Shown: positions 26,184 to 34,655 of the stretch, one piece after another
How positions within the stretch are numbered: position 1 is the first letter of the stretch
Layout of the letters: every line of letters starts with the position of its first letter
Source of the DNA: Actinomycetota bacterium
GTDB lineage: Bacteria > Actinomycetota > Actinomycetes > Actinomycetales > Dermatophilaceae
Assembly: GCA_020160805.1 (NCBI GenBank)
Contig: JAIUPO010000007.1
Coordinates: 84,835-148,834 of the forward strand
Length of the DNA stretch: 64,000 nt
Reading direction: 5' to 3'
The notes under the pieces: generated by a model
What the model saw: only the letters and a program-made list of their open reading frames with translations
Told to the model about the DNA's origin: nothing
Database searches by the model: none
Position numbers and translations under genes: made by a program

Positions 26184-26641
26184 CGCACAGGTGCCGCGGA
26201 GGTAATGCGGCCTTCCCACACCGACTGCGCGCCGGAATGCCCGGCCATGACAACGGCGACCACGGCCGCGCCCGCCGCGAGCACGGCCAGCACCGTCGCG
26301 AGGGCCACCCGAGAGGGAGCGGGCAGGGGCTTGGCCAGGAGCACAACGACAACGGTGACGACGAAGAGCAGCACGAGGGCTAGGAAAGCGCGGTCGCCCT
26401 TTTCGGCATGATCAAATCCGGGCTCCGCGGTGAGGTGTTCCAACGCCTCGCCGGCCTCCTGCGCGACGAACGCCGAACCGGCCGCTGCGGCCGACATCAG
26501 CAGCAAGGGGATCCGCAGGCCATAGCGCCAGCGGGGCACGACGGCATACGCCAGCAGCATCACGGCCGCGAGCGGCCCCAGGACGACGACGGCGTGGACG
26601 ATCAGCGGATGCAATGGCAATCCCAAGACGGTGTCGAACAT
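26180..26641 (-). CDS. DUF2231 family membrane protein
   Basis: A 153-residue membrane protein with four hydrophobic segments. The family hallmark GLPLHPLIVHAVVVLGPLAA follows the start, with two His residues facing the membrane. I prefer the ATG at 26641, which has AAGGA upstream, over the one at 26686. DUF2231 proteins often accompany heme or redox membrane proteins, but function is not established. Operon with the CapA-like lipoprotein. Confidence 0.87.
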   Translation of the reverse strand: MFDTVLGLPLHPLIVHAVVVLGPLAAVMLLAYAVVPRWRYGLRIPLLLMSAAAAGSAFVAQEAGEALEHLTAEPGFDHAEKGDRAFLALVLLFVVTVVVVLLAKPLPAPSRVALATVLAVLAAGAAVVAVVMAGHSGAQSVWEGRITSAAPVR

Positions 26642-26757
26642 GGCTGGGTCCTTTGTGGGGCGTCGTGCGGCGTTGGTGCCGTTCACGGTAGGCGCCGAGC
26701 GCTCGACATTGGGGCAGATGCGCGACCCGACACGCAGGTCGATCGTTAAGATCAGGC

Positions 26758-27774
26758 GTGGCGTGGGCCCGATTTGGCACGATGACGGCCTACGCGCCGG
26801 TGTCGGTCACCCATGACATCGATGACCTGACGGAGGGCTTTTGGGCCGTTGTCCTGGACTTCGAATCGTCCTTGACAGCAATCCGTTTCGCGCGACGAGG
26901 GCGGCGGACCATGGCCCGGCCCCCGGGCTATCGGGAGTGGGCGCCGCTCACCGGTGAGTGGCGCAGCAGCCTGGATCGGGCGGCATATATCGGCGGGGTG
27001 CGGGAGATCCGGGAGCGGATCGCCGCGGGCACGGTTTATCAAGTCAACCTTTGCCGGATCCTGAGCCACGACCTGCCCGAGGATGCCTACCTGCCCGCCC
27101 TCGCTCGCCTGCTGCGGCGCGGCAATCCGGCGCCCTACGAGGCGTTGATCCACGCCCCCGAACTCGGGGTGGATGTGGTCTGCGCGTCACCGGAACGGTA
27201 TCTGCGCCGCGTCGGCGACCGGCTGCTCTCGTGCCCCATCAAGGGAACGTCGGCAACGCCGGAACAGATGCTGCCGAAGGACTTCGCCGAAAATGTCATG
27301 ATCGCGGACCTGGTCCGCAACGACCTGCAGCAGGTATGCCGCCCGGGCACCGTGGTCGTTGAGGATCTGTGCGCTTTCGAGGAACACCCGGGGCTCGTGC
27401 ACTTGGTCACCGATATCGCCGGGCAGGTGCGGCCGGAGGTGACCTGGCGCGAGATTCTCGACGCGAGCTTCCCGCCTGGATCGGTCTCGGGAGCCCCCAA
27501 AAGCTCCGCGCTCGCGACGATCCGGGATCTCGAGCCGGTGCCGCGAGGGCCATACTGCGGCGCCGTCGGCTACATCGACGCGGACCGGGACGAAGCGGAA
27601 CTCGCGGTGGGTATCCGGACGTTCTGGGGGACGCCGGGAGCGACCGGCCGCGTGCTGAATTTCGGGGCCGGGGCCGGGATCACGTGGGGGTCGGACCCGG
27701 ACGCGGAATGGGAGGAGACGCAGTTGAAGGCGCGCCGGTTGATCGGTCTGGCCTCGGGGTGGATGGCACCATGA
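26758..27774 (+). CDS. pabB: Aminodeoxychorismate synthase component I (PabB)
   Basis: Converts chorismate and ammonia to 4-amino-4-deoxychorismate for folate synthesis. At 338 residues it lacks the N-terminal domain of longer PabB/TrpE proteins but has the whole chorismate-binding core: GGVREIRERIAAGTVYQVNL, CPIKGTSAT (PabB-type PIKGT rather than the TrpE PIAGT), DFAENVMIADLVRND, PPGSVSGAPK and GAGAGITWGSDP. A GTG start is used. The PabA amidotransferase is not adjacent. Its stop overlaps the pabC start (ATGA). Confidence 0.93.
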   Translation: MAWARFGTMTAYAPVSVTHDIDDLTEGFWAVVLDFESSLTAIRFARRGRRTMARPPGYREWAPLTGEWRSSLDRAAYIGGVREIRERIAAGTVYQVNLCRILSHDLPEDAYLPALARLLRRGNPAPYEALIHAPELGVDVVCASPERYLRRVGDRLLSCPIKGTSATPEQMLPKDFAENVMIADLVRNDLQQVCRPGTVVVEDLCAFEEHPGLVHLVTDIAGQVRPEVTWREILDASFPPGSVSGAPKSSALATIRDLEPVPRGPYCGAVGYIDADRDEAELAVGIRTFWGTPGATGRVLNFGAGAGITWGSDPDAEWEETQLKARRLIGLASGWMAP

Positions 27775-28619
27775 GTGGCGTGATTCGGATTTGGGTCAAT
27801 GGCGACCTCTACGACTCCAGCGCCCCGGCGATCTCGGCGATCGACCACGGCCTGACGGTTGGCGACGGCATTTTTGAGACGTGCAAGATCGTCGACGGGC
27901 GCGCCTTCGCGGTGACCCGGCATCAGCAGCGGATGGCCCGCAGCGCCCACGGACTAGGTTTGCCGGAGCCGGACTTTTCGGTCATCGATGCCGGCATCGC
28001 GGCCGTCCTCGCAGCCGGAGACCCAATCGCCTGGGGCCGATTGCGCTTCACCGTCACGGCCGGCCAGGGCCCCTTGGGTTCAGAGCGCCACGACTCACCC
28101 CTGACCTATGTCGTGACTGCCGTCCCTGCCGAACCTCCCGCCGGGCCGGGGAGCCTGGCCGTCACTCCCTGGACGCGCAACGAGCGCTCGGCTGTTGCTG
28201 GGCTGAAGACCACGTCATATGCCGAAAATGTCGTCGCGCTCGCATTCGCCAAAGAACGCGGCGCCAGCGAGGCGATCTTCGCCAACTCGCGCGGGGACCT
28301 GTGCGAGGGCACGGCGAGCAATGTCTTCGTCGCGATCGGGGGGCGACTGCATACGCCGCCGTTGTCGTCCGGAGCACTGGGCGGGATCACCCGCGCGCTG
28401 ACGGTTCAGTGGTGCCGCGAGGCCGATCTCGAGGTCGTGGAGGAGGCCATGCCGCTCGGGGTGCTGCGCACCTGCGACGAGGTCTTCATCACCTCCAGCC
28501 TGCGCGATGTCTATCCCATCGAGCGGATTGACGACCGAAGGCTTCCCGCCCCAGGTCCGCTCACCCAGCAGGCGTCGGCCATCTTCGCCGCGCGCTCCGC
28601 TGAGGACATCGACCCATGA
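27771..28619 (+). CDS. pabC: Aminodeoxychorismate lyase (PabC)
   Basis: PLP fold-type IV enzyme releasing pyruvate from aminodeoxychorismate to give p-aminobenzoate. VNGDLYDSSAPAISAIDHGL, VGDGIFETCKI, the PLP-binding lysine in GLKTTSYAENV, and EGTASNVFV and ITSSLRDVYPIE are all present. 282 residues. Branched-chain or D-amino-acid aminotransferases share the fold, but coupling to pabB makes PabC by far the best call. It overlaps the next gene by 4 bp. Confidence 0.92.
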   Translation: MSGVIRIWVNGDLYDSSAPAISAIDHGLTVGDGIFETCKIVDGRAFAVTRHQQRMARSAHGLGLPEPDFSVIDAGIAAVLAAGDPIAWGRLRFTVTAGQGPLGSERHDSPLTYVVTAVPAEPPAGPGSLAVTPWTRNERSAVAGLKTTSYAENVVALAFAKERGASEAIFANSRGDLCEGTASNVFVAIGGRLHTPPLSSGALGGITRALTVQWCREADLEVVEEAMPLGVLRTCDEVFITSSLRDVYPIERIDDRRLPAPGPLTQQASAIFAARSAEDIDP

Positions 28620-29083
28620 CCGAGGGCGAACGCATCGACCGCCTGGAACGGTCCCGGCATGACGACAACATCCTGCTGGACGCCGACGATGACGACTGGG
28701 CGTGGCGTCGCCGAATCCGCGCCAATCCGGCCACGGCGCGCATCTATCGGCTGACGGTCGGGGTCGTGGGCTTACTGATTGTCGTCACCGGTCTGGCCTT
28801 GGTGCCACTTCCCGGCCCTGGTTGGCTCATCGTCTTTGCCGGGCTGGCCGTGTGGGGCAGCGAGTTCGAGTGGGCGCAACGCCTGCTCAATTGGGTGCGC
28901 GCAAAGGTCCGGGCCTGGGACGGGTGGATCCGTGCGCAGCCGGTCTGGCTGCAGGGGCTGGCGATCCTGGGGACTGCGATCGTCGTGTTGGCGTTGATGT
29001 GGGGGCTGCTCAAAGTCTCCGGTGTCCCGGCCTTCTTCCCGGACGCCGCCGAGAACTGGCTGCACGGCGTGGCTGGCTTATGA
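28616..29083 (+). CDS. PGPGW-motif membrane protein (TIGR02611-like)
   Basis: A 155-residue protein with an acidic cytoplasmic N-terminus, a hydrophobic pair of segments around VPLPGPGWLIVFAGLAVWG (the hallmark PGPGW turn) and a final hydrophobic segment near residue 115. The family is widespread in actinobacteria and uncharacterised. Its ATG overlaps the pabC stop, so it is in the pab operon although a link to folate is not known. Confidence 0.85.
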   Translation: MTEGERIDRLERSRHDDNILLDADDDDWAWRRRIRANPATARIYRLTVGVVGLLIVVTGLALVPLPGPGWLIVFAGLAVWGSEFEWAQRLLNWVRAKVRAWDGWIRAQPVWLQGLAILGTAIVVLALMWGLLKVSGVPAFFPDAAENWLHGVAGL

Positions 29084-29099
29084 CGCTGACCTGCTCAAT

Positions 29100-29252
29100 T
29101 CAGCAGGGGCTCACGTTCGGCCAACTCGCCGTCGTGGAGATCGTCTTCAGAGCCCCATTGGCATCGGTGTAGTTATTGGTCAACGCCAGGACCATCGTGC
29201 CCTGCGCCGCACAGGTCGATTCGGTCGTCGTGGGGACTGCTGCTCGACCCAC
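29100..29252 (-). pseudogene. Possible remnant of a secreted-protein gene
   Basis: A 50-codon minus-strand frame reads STCAAQGTMVLALTNNYTDA and then SWPNVSPC before its stop. It looks like the end of a small exported domain with paired Cys, but there is no signal peptide and the frame closes upstream. The whole 29084-29351 gap holds nothing else I recognise. Low confidence. Confidence 0.25.
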
Positions 29253-29351
29253 AGGTCAACACCAACGCACTGACCTGGGCCGCAGACACCAACAAGGCCC
29301 GAACCTCTACCAACCTTGACGTTCGCAAGGGTTCGAGCCTTGTGCTTGGGG

Positions 29352-29425
29352 TGGATGTGAAGGGACTCGAACCCCTGACCTCTCGCGTGTGAAGCGAACG
29401 CTCTAACCAACTGAGCTACACATCC
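29352..29425 (-). tRNA. tRNA-Val (CAC)
   Basis: A 74-nt minus-strand tRNA. The acceptor GGATGTG pairs with CACATCC (discriminator A), the D arm is GCTCAGTTGGTTAGAGC, the anticodon loop TTCACAC gives CAC, and the T arm is CAGGGGTTCGAGTCCCTT. It complements the GAC-anticodon tRNA-Val at 10136. Confidence 0.95.
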
Positions 29426-29487
29426 GGATGCCGAAGCGGCCAGGTGAGCTTACCTGCCGCCTCGCTGGTAGCGGAAATCGCGCTGAA

Positions 29488-29835
29488 TCACGCATCTGCC
29501 TTGCTGATGGTCACGGTGTCTCCGACGCGAACCGAGCCCGGGGCCAGCACCTCGGCATACATCCCAGCGCAGCTGCCGGCCGGGCCGAGAATGCCCAGCC
29601 GGACCGGGCCGATGGTCACAACGCCCCCGGCTGAGGCGGCCACGTCGATGGCAGCCAGGGAGAGGACCAGATTGGCGCGCGTGCCGCCGGCCTCCTCCGC
29701 CGTGATGATGTGCACGGCCGCCTTCTTGCGGCGATCTCCCGCTAGGCCATCGGGCTCGATCTCGACGTCGTCGAGGAGAATGCTTGGCGCGTCCTTTTCC
29801 GGATGGATGCGGATCTCCACGAGGGTCGCCGTCAT
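29488..29835 (-). CDS. MOSC-domain protein (minimal)
   Basis: A 115-residue protein resembling a short MOSC domain, a sulfur-carrier domain related to the C-terminus of molybdenum-cofactor sulfurase. GLAGDRRKKAAVHIIT is the conserved core and GSCAGMYAEVLAPG holds the conserved Cys expected to carry the sulfur. It overlaps the end of the TetR gene (ATGA) and is probably cotranscribed with it. The substrate is unknown. Confidence 0.8.
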   Translation of the reverse strand: MTATLVEIRIHPEKDAPSILLDDVEIEPDGLAGDRRKKAAVHIITAEEAGGTRANLVLSLAAIDVAASAGGVVTIGPVRLGILGPAGSCAGMYAEVLAPGSVRVGDTVTISKADA

Positions 29836-30504
29836 AACGAGCTCATCTTTGCTGGGTGGAAGGCGGTGGACACGCCATGCCAGACGATCTCGGTGAGGGC
29901 CGCGATCAGGTCATTGCGGGGGATCGGTGCAGGCGAGCGTTGCCAGATGTCCACGCCAACGCGCACCATCCCGAGGAGCGAATGCGCCCATAGCTCGGTC
30001 ACCAGCGGCGAGCGATGGGACTGCGGGGCGGCAGTGTCCAGCAGCGCGCGCACTTGCTGCGCCAGGGACTGGGTCCCGCGTCCACGTTGCAGGTCGCCGC
30101 GCATCACGGGCAGTTCGGGGTTCGGGCCGAGCATCATGAAGCGATAGAGGTGCGGCTCTTGCTCGACCAACTCGACGTATGCCGCCACGCCGGCCTCCAC
30201 GACATCGCGCGGGTGAGTCACGCCAGGCCCAGCGACAAGGACCTCGCGCACTTTGGTGATGAGGATCTGTTCGATCATCATCAATGATGGCCGCGTGCAG
30301 ACCGATTCGGTCTTCGAAGTGCCGGTACAACACGGTTTTGGACGTTCCGGCGGCAGCCGCGAAGTCATCCATCCCGAGATTGGCGCCGCGTTCCCGGATC
30401 GCCACAATCGAGGAGTCGATCAGTTCCCGGCGACGGGTTTCGCGATGAGCAGCCCAGCGTGTCGAGCGCCCATCCGGGCGGACCTGTGCGGTGGGATCGC
30501 TCAC
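29832..30504 (-). pseudogene. TetR-family regulator, frameshifted
   Basis: The DNA-binding half (ELIDSSIVAIRERGANLGMD, then TSKTVLYRHFEDRIGLHAAI) is read in the frame starting at 30504, while the ligand-binding half (MIEQILITKVREVLVAG to WHGVSTAFHP) is in another frame ending at 29832. The break is at a GATGATGATC run near 30275-30285, where loss or gain of one base would restore a normal TetR of about 220 residues. It is a recent frameshift, a base-call error, or less likely slippage. It would have controlled the coupled MOSC gene. Confidence 0.8.
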
Positions 30505-30635
30505 TGCCCGACGGTATCAGCCGGAATCACCGTTACTGTCCTACGCCGAATTCTTGGGTGACGGGCGGCCCCGGCGATGCGGATCGGCCACCGCTTCGCC
30601 GGTCGCGCCGGAGCGCCGAGGTGCTATTTGGTTGG

Positions 30636-31985
30636 CTACGCCTGCTTGGTCCGGGCGATCAGGTCGGCGTACCAGGCATACGACTGCTTCGGGGTGCGCA
30701 CGAGAGTGTCGAAGTCGACATGCACCAGGCCGAACCGTTTGGAGTAGCCCTCGGCCCACTCGAAGTTGTCCAGCAAAGACCACGCGAAATAACCCCGGAC
30801 GTCCACGCCCAGGTCGATCGCGTCGGCAACGGCGCGAATGTGGCTGTTGTAGTAGTCGATTCGGCCGGTGTCCGCCACCACGCCGTTCGCGTCCGGACCG
30901 TCGTTGTAGCAGGCGCCATTCTCGGTGATGTAGACCGGCGGGAGGCGGTCGCCATACCGCTCTTTGAGCATCGTCAGCACGTCGGTCAAGCCTTGGGGGA
31001 CCACCGGCCAGCCGAAATCGGTCACCGGGTAGCCGGTGATGGGGTAGTGGTCGAAGGGCAGATCGGAGGCGACATTGGCCCCGATATTGCTGCCATTGCC
31101 CGGGATGCCAACGCAGGTCGGGTTGTAGTAGTTGACGCCATAGAAATCGATCGGGGCGCTGATCACCGATAGGTCGATGTCAACCGGGCCCGGCATGACG
31201 GCGGCGATGCCCTCGGGATAGCGGCCCAGCAGAATCGGGTCGGTGTAGATGCGATTCCACATCGTGTCGAAGAGCTCTGCGGCGCCCCGGTCGGCTTCGG
31301 AGTCCGAGCGCGGCCAGACGACTGTGTGATTGCCGGCCAGCCCGACCGAGCGTGCGCCGCCGGCCCGCAACGCGCTGACGGCGAGTCCGTGTCCGAGCAT
31401 CAGGTGGTGCGCGACCGGCAGGGCGTAGAGGCCGAGAGTGCGGCCCGGTGCGTGAATGCCCGTCGAGTAGCCGAGGCTGGTGAAGACATTCGGCTCGTTC
31501 AACGTCATCCATTGCGAGACGCGGTCCCCGAGGCGCGCGATGACGATCCGCGCATAGTCGGCGAAGGCCTCGGCCGTGTCGCGCTGCAGCCAGCCCCCGT
31601 CCACCTCCAGCGCCGAGGGCAAGTCCCAGTGGAAGAGTGTCGCGGCCGGTTGGATCCCCTTGGCGCACAAGGCATCCACGAGCCGGTCGTAATAATCGAG
31701 GCCGGCCTGGTTGACCGAGCCGGTGCCGTCGGGCAGCACCCGGGGCCAGGCGATGGAGAAGCGATAGGCGTCGACACCTAGACCGCTCATCAGCTCGATG
31801 TCCTCGCCAAAGCGGTGGTAGCTGTCACAGGCCACATCGCCATTGCTGCCGTCGGCGATGACCCCCGAGCGGTCGCAGAAGTCGTCCCACACGCTGCGGC
31901 CGCGGCCGCCCTCGGTGACGCCGCCTTCGATCTGATAGGACGAGGTCGCGACGCCGAATTGGAAATCCGGGGGAAGCTGCGGCAT
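30636..31985 (-). CDS. bglA: GH1 beta-glucosidase
   Basis: A 449-residue family 1 glycoside hydrolase. The acid/base Glu164 is in TLNEPNVF and the nucleophile Glu355 in YITENGACY; GVATSSYQIEGG at the N-terminus and SLLDNFEWAEGYSKRFGLV at the C-terminus complete the family set. There is no signal peptide, so it works in the cytoplasm on imported disaccharides such as cellobiose. It is a single gene; the nearest sugar importer is 8 kb away. Confidence 0.95.
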   Translation of the reverse strand: MPQLPPDFQFGVATSSYQIEGGVTEGGRGRSVWDDFCDRSGVIADGSNGDVACDSYHRFGEDIELMSGLGVDAYRFSIAWPRVLPDGTGSVNQAGLDYYDRLVDALCAKGIQPAATLFHWDLPSALEVDGGWLQRDTAEAFADYARIVIARLGDRVSQWMTLNEPNVFTSLGYSTGIHAPGRTLGLYALPVAHHLMLGHGLAVSALRAGGARSVGLAGNHTVVWPRSDSEADRGAAELFDTMWNRIYTDPILLGRYPEGIAAVMPGPVDIDLSVISAPIDFYGVNYYNPTCVGIPGNGSNIGANVASDLPFDHYPITGYPVTDFGWPVVPQGLTDVLTMLKERYGDRLPPVYITENGACYNDGPDANGVVADTGRIDYYNSHIRAVADAIDLGVDVRGYFAWSLLDNFEWAEGYSKRFGLVHVDFDTLVRTPKQSYAWYADLIARTKQA

Positions 31986-32098
31986 ACCGGCTCCTGTGCC
32001 TTAGGGCGAACATGACAAGGGCGCCGCACCCGGCGCCACTTCGCGGACCACAATAGCTTCACGTCACCCGGCCGGGCGCGCTCAATAGGATCGGTGTC

Positions 32099-32698
32099 AT
32101 GTGCAGCAGCGATGGCGCCGGCACCTCGCCGTATGCAGACCGGACCGGCCCCGCAGCTGACTTGCCGGGGAGCCCGGACGGCTTCGAACGGCTCTGGACG
32201 CCGCACCGGCTGGCATACATCCGCGGCGAGCGACCCGACCCGAACGAGGGTCAGGGCTGTCCGTTCTGCGCGGCGCCCACGCGAGCCGATGATGAGGGGC
32301 TCGTGGTGTATCGCGGCGAGCACTGCTATGTCGTGATGAACCTCTTCCCCTACAACCCCGGGCACGTCCTGATCTGCCCCTACCGGCATGTGTCTTTGTA
32401 TGTCGATCTGACCGACGATGAGACGCTGGAGTTCTCGGCGCTGACGAAGGCGGCAATTGCTGCGCTGAGCGCGGCATCCGCGCCGCATGGCTTCAATATC
32501 GGAATGAATCAGGGCGAGGTCGCTGGGGCCGGTGTGGCCGCGCACCTGCACCAGCATGTCGTCCCGCGCTGGGGAGGGGATGCCAACTTCTTGCCGATCA
32601 TCGGGCGGACGAAGGCGCTGCCTGCTCTGCTAGAGGATGTGCGCTCCCAGCTTGTCGCCGCCTGGCCCACCACGCCGGGATCCGCTCCATCGGCATGA
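32099..32698 (+). CDS. HIT-family protein (Ap4A phosphorylase-like)
   Basis: A 199-residue histidine-triad protein. The triad HLHQHVV lies in AAHLHQHVVPRW, preceded by GFNIGMNQGEVAGAG; the N-terminal zinc-type CPFC and NLFPYNPGHVLICPYRH are typical of the actinobacterial form. In mycobacteria the orthologue directly precedes pgsA and is described as a diadenosine-tetraphosphate phosphorylase. Here two membrane-protein genes on the other strand separate it from pgsA, and its last 101 bp overlap the 3' end of one of them. Confidence 0.9.
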   Translation: MCSSDGAGTSPYADRTGPAADLPGSPDGFERLWTPHRLAYIRGERPDPNEGQGCPFCAAPTRADDEGLVVYRGEHCYVVMNLFPYNPGHVLICPYRHVSLYVDLTDDETLEFSALTKAAIAALSAASAPHGFNIGMNQGEVAGAGVAAHLHQHVVPRWGGDANFLPIIGRTKALPALLEDVRSQLVAAWPTTPGSAPSA

Positions 32699-33476
32699 AA
32701 GCCGTCAAGCACACCACGAGCGGCAGGAAGTGGATCCGCAAGAGGTAAAAGGTGCTCGCGTGGAAGACGAGGAAGAAGGCGAGCCCGAGGCGCAGCGCCT
32801 GCCCGCGCGCCCACAACAACAGGGGTGACAGGAACTCGGCGATGAGCATGATCCATTGCAATGTGTGTGTCAGCGCCGGGTGCGAGCCGATCCACGGCGC
32901 GATCCCATTCGGACGACGGGTCAGCGCCCAGATCAAGGTGGCCCCATTGGCCCACCCCCAGGTCCCGAACCGCATCTTCGCCCAGGCGCTGAGGAAGTAG
33001 ATCGACACCGCGCTCATCTGGATCGTGCGCACCACCCAGCCGACCGCCTCGGACACCACCGCCGTGTCGGAGAAACGCGCCCGGCCCACCGTCGGCAAGA
33101 CGCACAAGGCGATCATTAGGGCGTAGTGATCGTGGTCAATCTTGCTGTACGAGAAGGCATTCGACATCCAGTCGAACATGGCCACCGCGCAGATCCCGCC
33201 CGCCAGGCGAGGCAGGCGGCCCGTGGCAGCGATGAGCGCGCTCGTCAGCAGCACCGCGCGAAGCACCTGAACATAGACCGGGCTGGGCTGCGGAAAACCG
33301 AGCAGTTCTCGGCCGATGAGCGGGTGATAAAGCTCCACCGGCACCTGGCCGTGCGCGATCGGGTCGCGCACCACGACAAGGACGTCGAAGACGACATACA
33401 GATAGATCACCAAGCGCAGCCAGGCAATCCGCGCGAGCGAAACCGGCGGGGCAAAGAAGGTGCGCAGCGCGCTCAT
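32598..33476 (-). CDS. HTTM-domain membrane protein
   Basis: A 292-residue polytopic protein with the horizontally-transferred transmembrane (HTTM) domain also found in vitamin-K-dependent gamma-carboxylases. Visible are SLARIAWLRLVIYLYVVFD, FSYSKIDHDHYALMIALC with clustered His/Asp, and VVRTIQMSAVSIYFLSAWAK. It is coupled by ATGA to the gene upstream on the same strand and overlaps the HIT gene end-to-end by 101 bp. The biochemical activity is unknown. Confidence 0.82.
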   Translation of the reverse strand: MSALRTFFAPPVSLARIAWLRLVIYLYVVFDVLVVVRDPIAHGQVPVELYHPLIGRELLGFPQPSPVYVQVLRAVLLTSALIAATGRLPRLAGGICAVAMFDWMSNAFSYSKIDHDHYALMIALCVLPTVGRARFSDTAVVSEAVGWVVRTIQMSAVSIYFLSAWAKMRFGTWGWANGATLIWALTRRPNGIAPWIGSHPALTHTLQWIMLIAEFLSPLLLWARGQALRLGLAFFLVFHASTFYLLRIHFLPLVVCLTAFMPMERIPAWWARRRQAGSAHPLAEQAAPSSAR

Positions 33477-33955
33477 GTCCGGCCCGACCAATCCTGCGGA
33501 TTCTGCGGGTTCTCCACGATCCACGTGGCGATATCGATGATCTTCTGCGTGCGCTGGCCGTCGAGCGAGGTTTGCCGGTTGCGCAGAAAGATCGCCGTAT
33601 AGCGCGGCTGATCCGGGGCCCGTCGGGCGTGCAGGATCGCCAGGGCCTGCATCAGGGACGGATCGCGGACGAAGGCCGGCAGCTGGCCCTCCATCTCCGA
33701 TCTCTCCAGCCCCACGCCGGTCCCGCTCAACGCCACCCCCACGATGTCGCCGTCGGTGGTGCGGGCCTGCATAAAGGGGGAATTGATGACGCCGTCGTTG
33801 TGGACCAGAAAGGCGTACTGCGACATCGGGGCAAAGGGCCACCACCGGTCGTTCCCCACAGCGGTGCCGAGCACAACCATGGTCGTCGCGGCGAGCCCGA
33901 CCACCAATCGCCAGGCCAGCGCGGGCGCCGACAGCCGGTGGATCCCCTCCTGCAT
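33473..33955 (-). CDS. HTTM-partner membrane protein
   Basis: A 160-residue protein starting at the ATG at 33955. One hydrophobic segment (LVVGLAATTMVVLGTAV) is followed by WWPFAPMSQYAF, a motif I know from proteins encoded next to HTTM genes, and a soluble domain outside the membrane. The overlap with the HTTM gene indicates a functional pair. No function can be assigned. Confidence 0.7.
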   Translation of the reverse strand: MQEGIHRLSAPALAWRLVVGLAATTMVVLGTAVGNDRWWPFAPMSQYAFLVHNDGVINSPFMQARTTDGDIVGVALSGTGVGLERSEMEGQLPAFVRDPSLMQALAILHARRAPDQPRYTAIFLRNRQTSLDGQRTQKIIDIATWIVENPQNPQDWSGRT

Positions 33956-34040
33956 ACCCCGTATGGTGCCACGGCGCGCGTCCGCCCCAGCGCTGACCTG
34001 CACCGTGCGGGGCCGTCGAGTCACTACCCTTAGACCCACC

Positions 34041-34655
34041 ATGCTCAATCGATATGCGCGGGCCTTCTTCACCAAGGTCTTCACGCCGGTGGCCAAGCTC
34101 TTCCTCGGTCTCGGCATCTCACCCGACGTCGTGACGATCGTCGGCACCTTGGGCGTCTGTTTCGGGGCCCTGGCCTTTTATCCCCGGCACATGTTCTTCG
34201 TCGGCACGCTCGTCATCACGGCCTTTGTCTTCTCCGACACCATCGACGGAGTCATGGCGCGGATGTCCGGCCGCTCCGGCAAGTGGGGTGCCTACCTCGA
34301 CTCCACGCTCGACCGCCTCGGGGATGCGGCCATCTTCGGTGGCCTGGTGCTCTGGTATGCCGGTGGTGGCGACAATGTGGTCATGGCCGGCCTCGCCTTG
34401 GCCTGCCTCATTCTCGGCAGCGTGGTGTCCTATGCGAAGGCCCGTGCCGAAGGGCTGGGCATGACCGCCAATGTCGGCATCGCCGAGCGCGCTGATCGGC
34501 TCGTCGCGGTGCTCGTGACCACCGGTCTGGTGGGACTCGGATTGCCGGAGATCGTGCTCGGGGTCGTCCTCGGGTTGCTGGCTCTCGCCAGCCTGATCAC
34601 GATCATCCAACGGATGTGGGCGGTGCGGGTCCAGGCGCTGGCCGCCGCCTCGTGA
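34041..34655 (+). CDS. pgsA: Phosphatidylinositol phosphate synthase (PgsA1)
   Basis: CDP-alcohol phosphotransferase, probably joining CDP-diacylglycerol with inositol-3-phosphate to start PI and PIM synthesis. The catalytic motif is intact: the DTIDGVMARMSG segment, then G..YLDSTLDR, giving D-x2-DG-x2-AR-x8-G-x3-D-x3-D. Six hydrophobic helices in 204 residues. Position before patA and pimA, as in mycobacteria, picks PI-phosphate synthase over phosphatidylglycerol-phosphate synthase. The GTG of the next gene overlaps its stop. Confidence 0.93.
   Translation: MLNRYARAFFTKVFTPVAKLFLGLGISPDVVTIVGTLGVCFGALAFYPRHMFFVGTLVITAFVFSDTIDGVMARMSGRSGKWGAYLDSTLDRLGDAAIFGGLVLWYAGGGDNVVMAGLALACLILGSVVSYAKARAEGLGMTANVGIAERADRLVAVLVTTGLVGLGLPEIVLGVVLGLLALASLITIIQRMWAVRVQALAAAS

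Noticed and set aside
29421..29446. Possible fourth copy of the first palindromic repeat (CCGGATGCCGAAG beside tRNA-Val)
   Set aside because: Only about 14 bases match and they include the tRNA end; no hairpin core follows.
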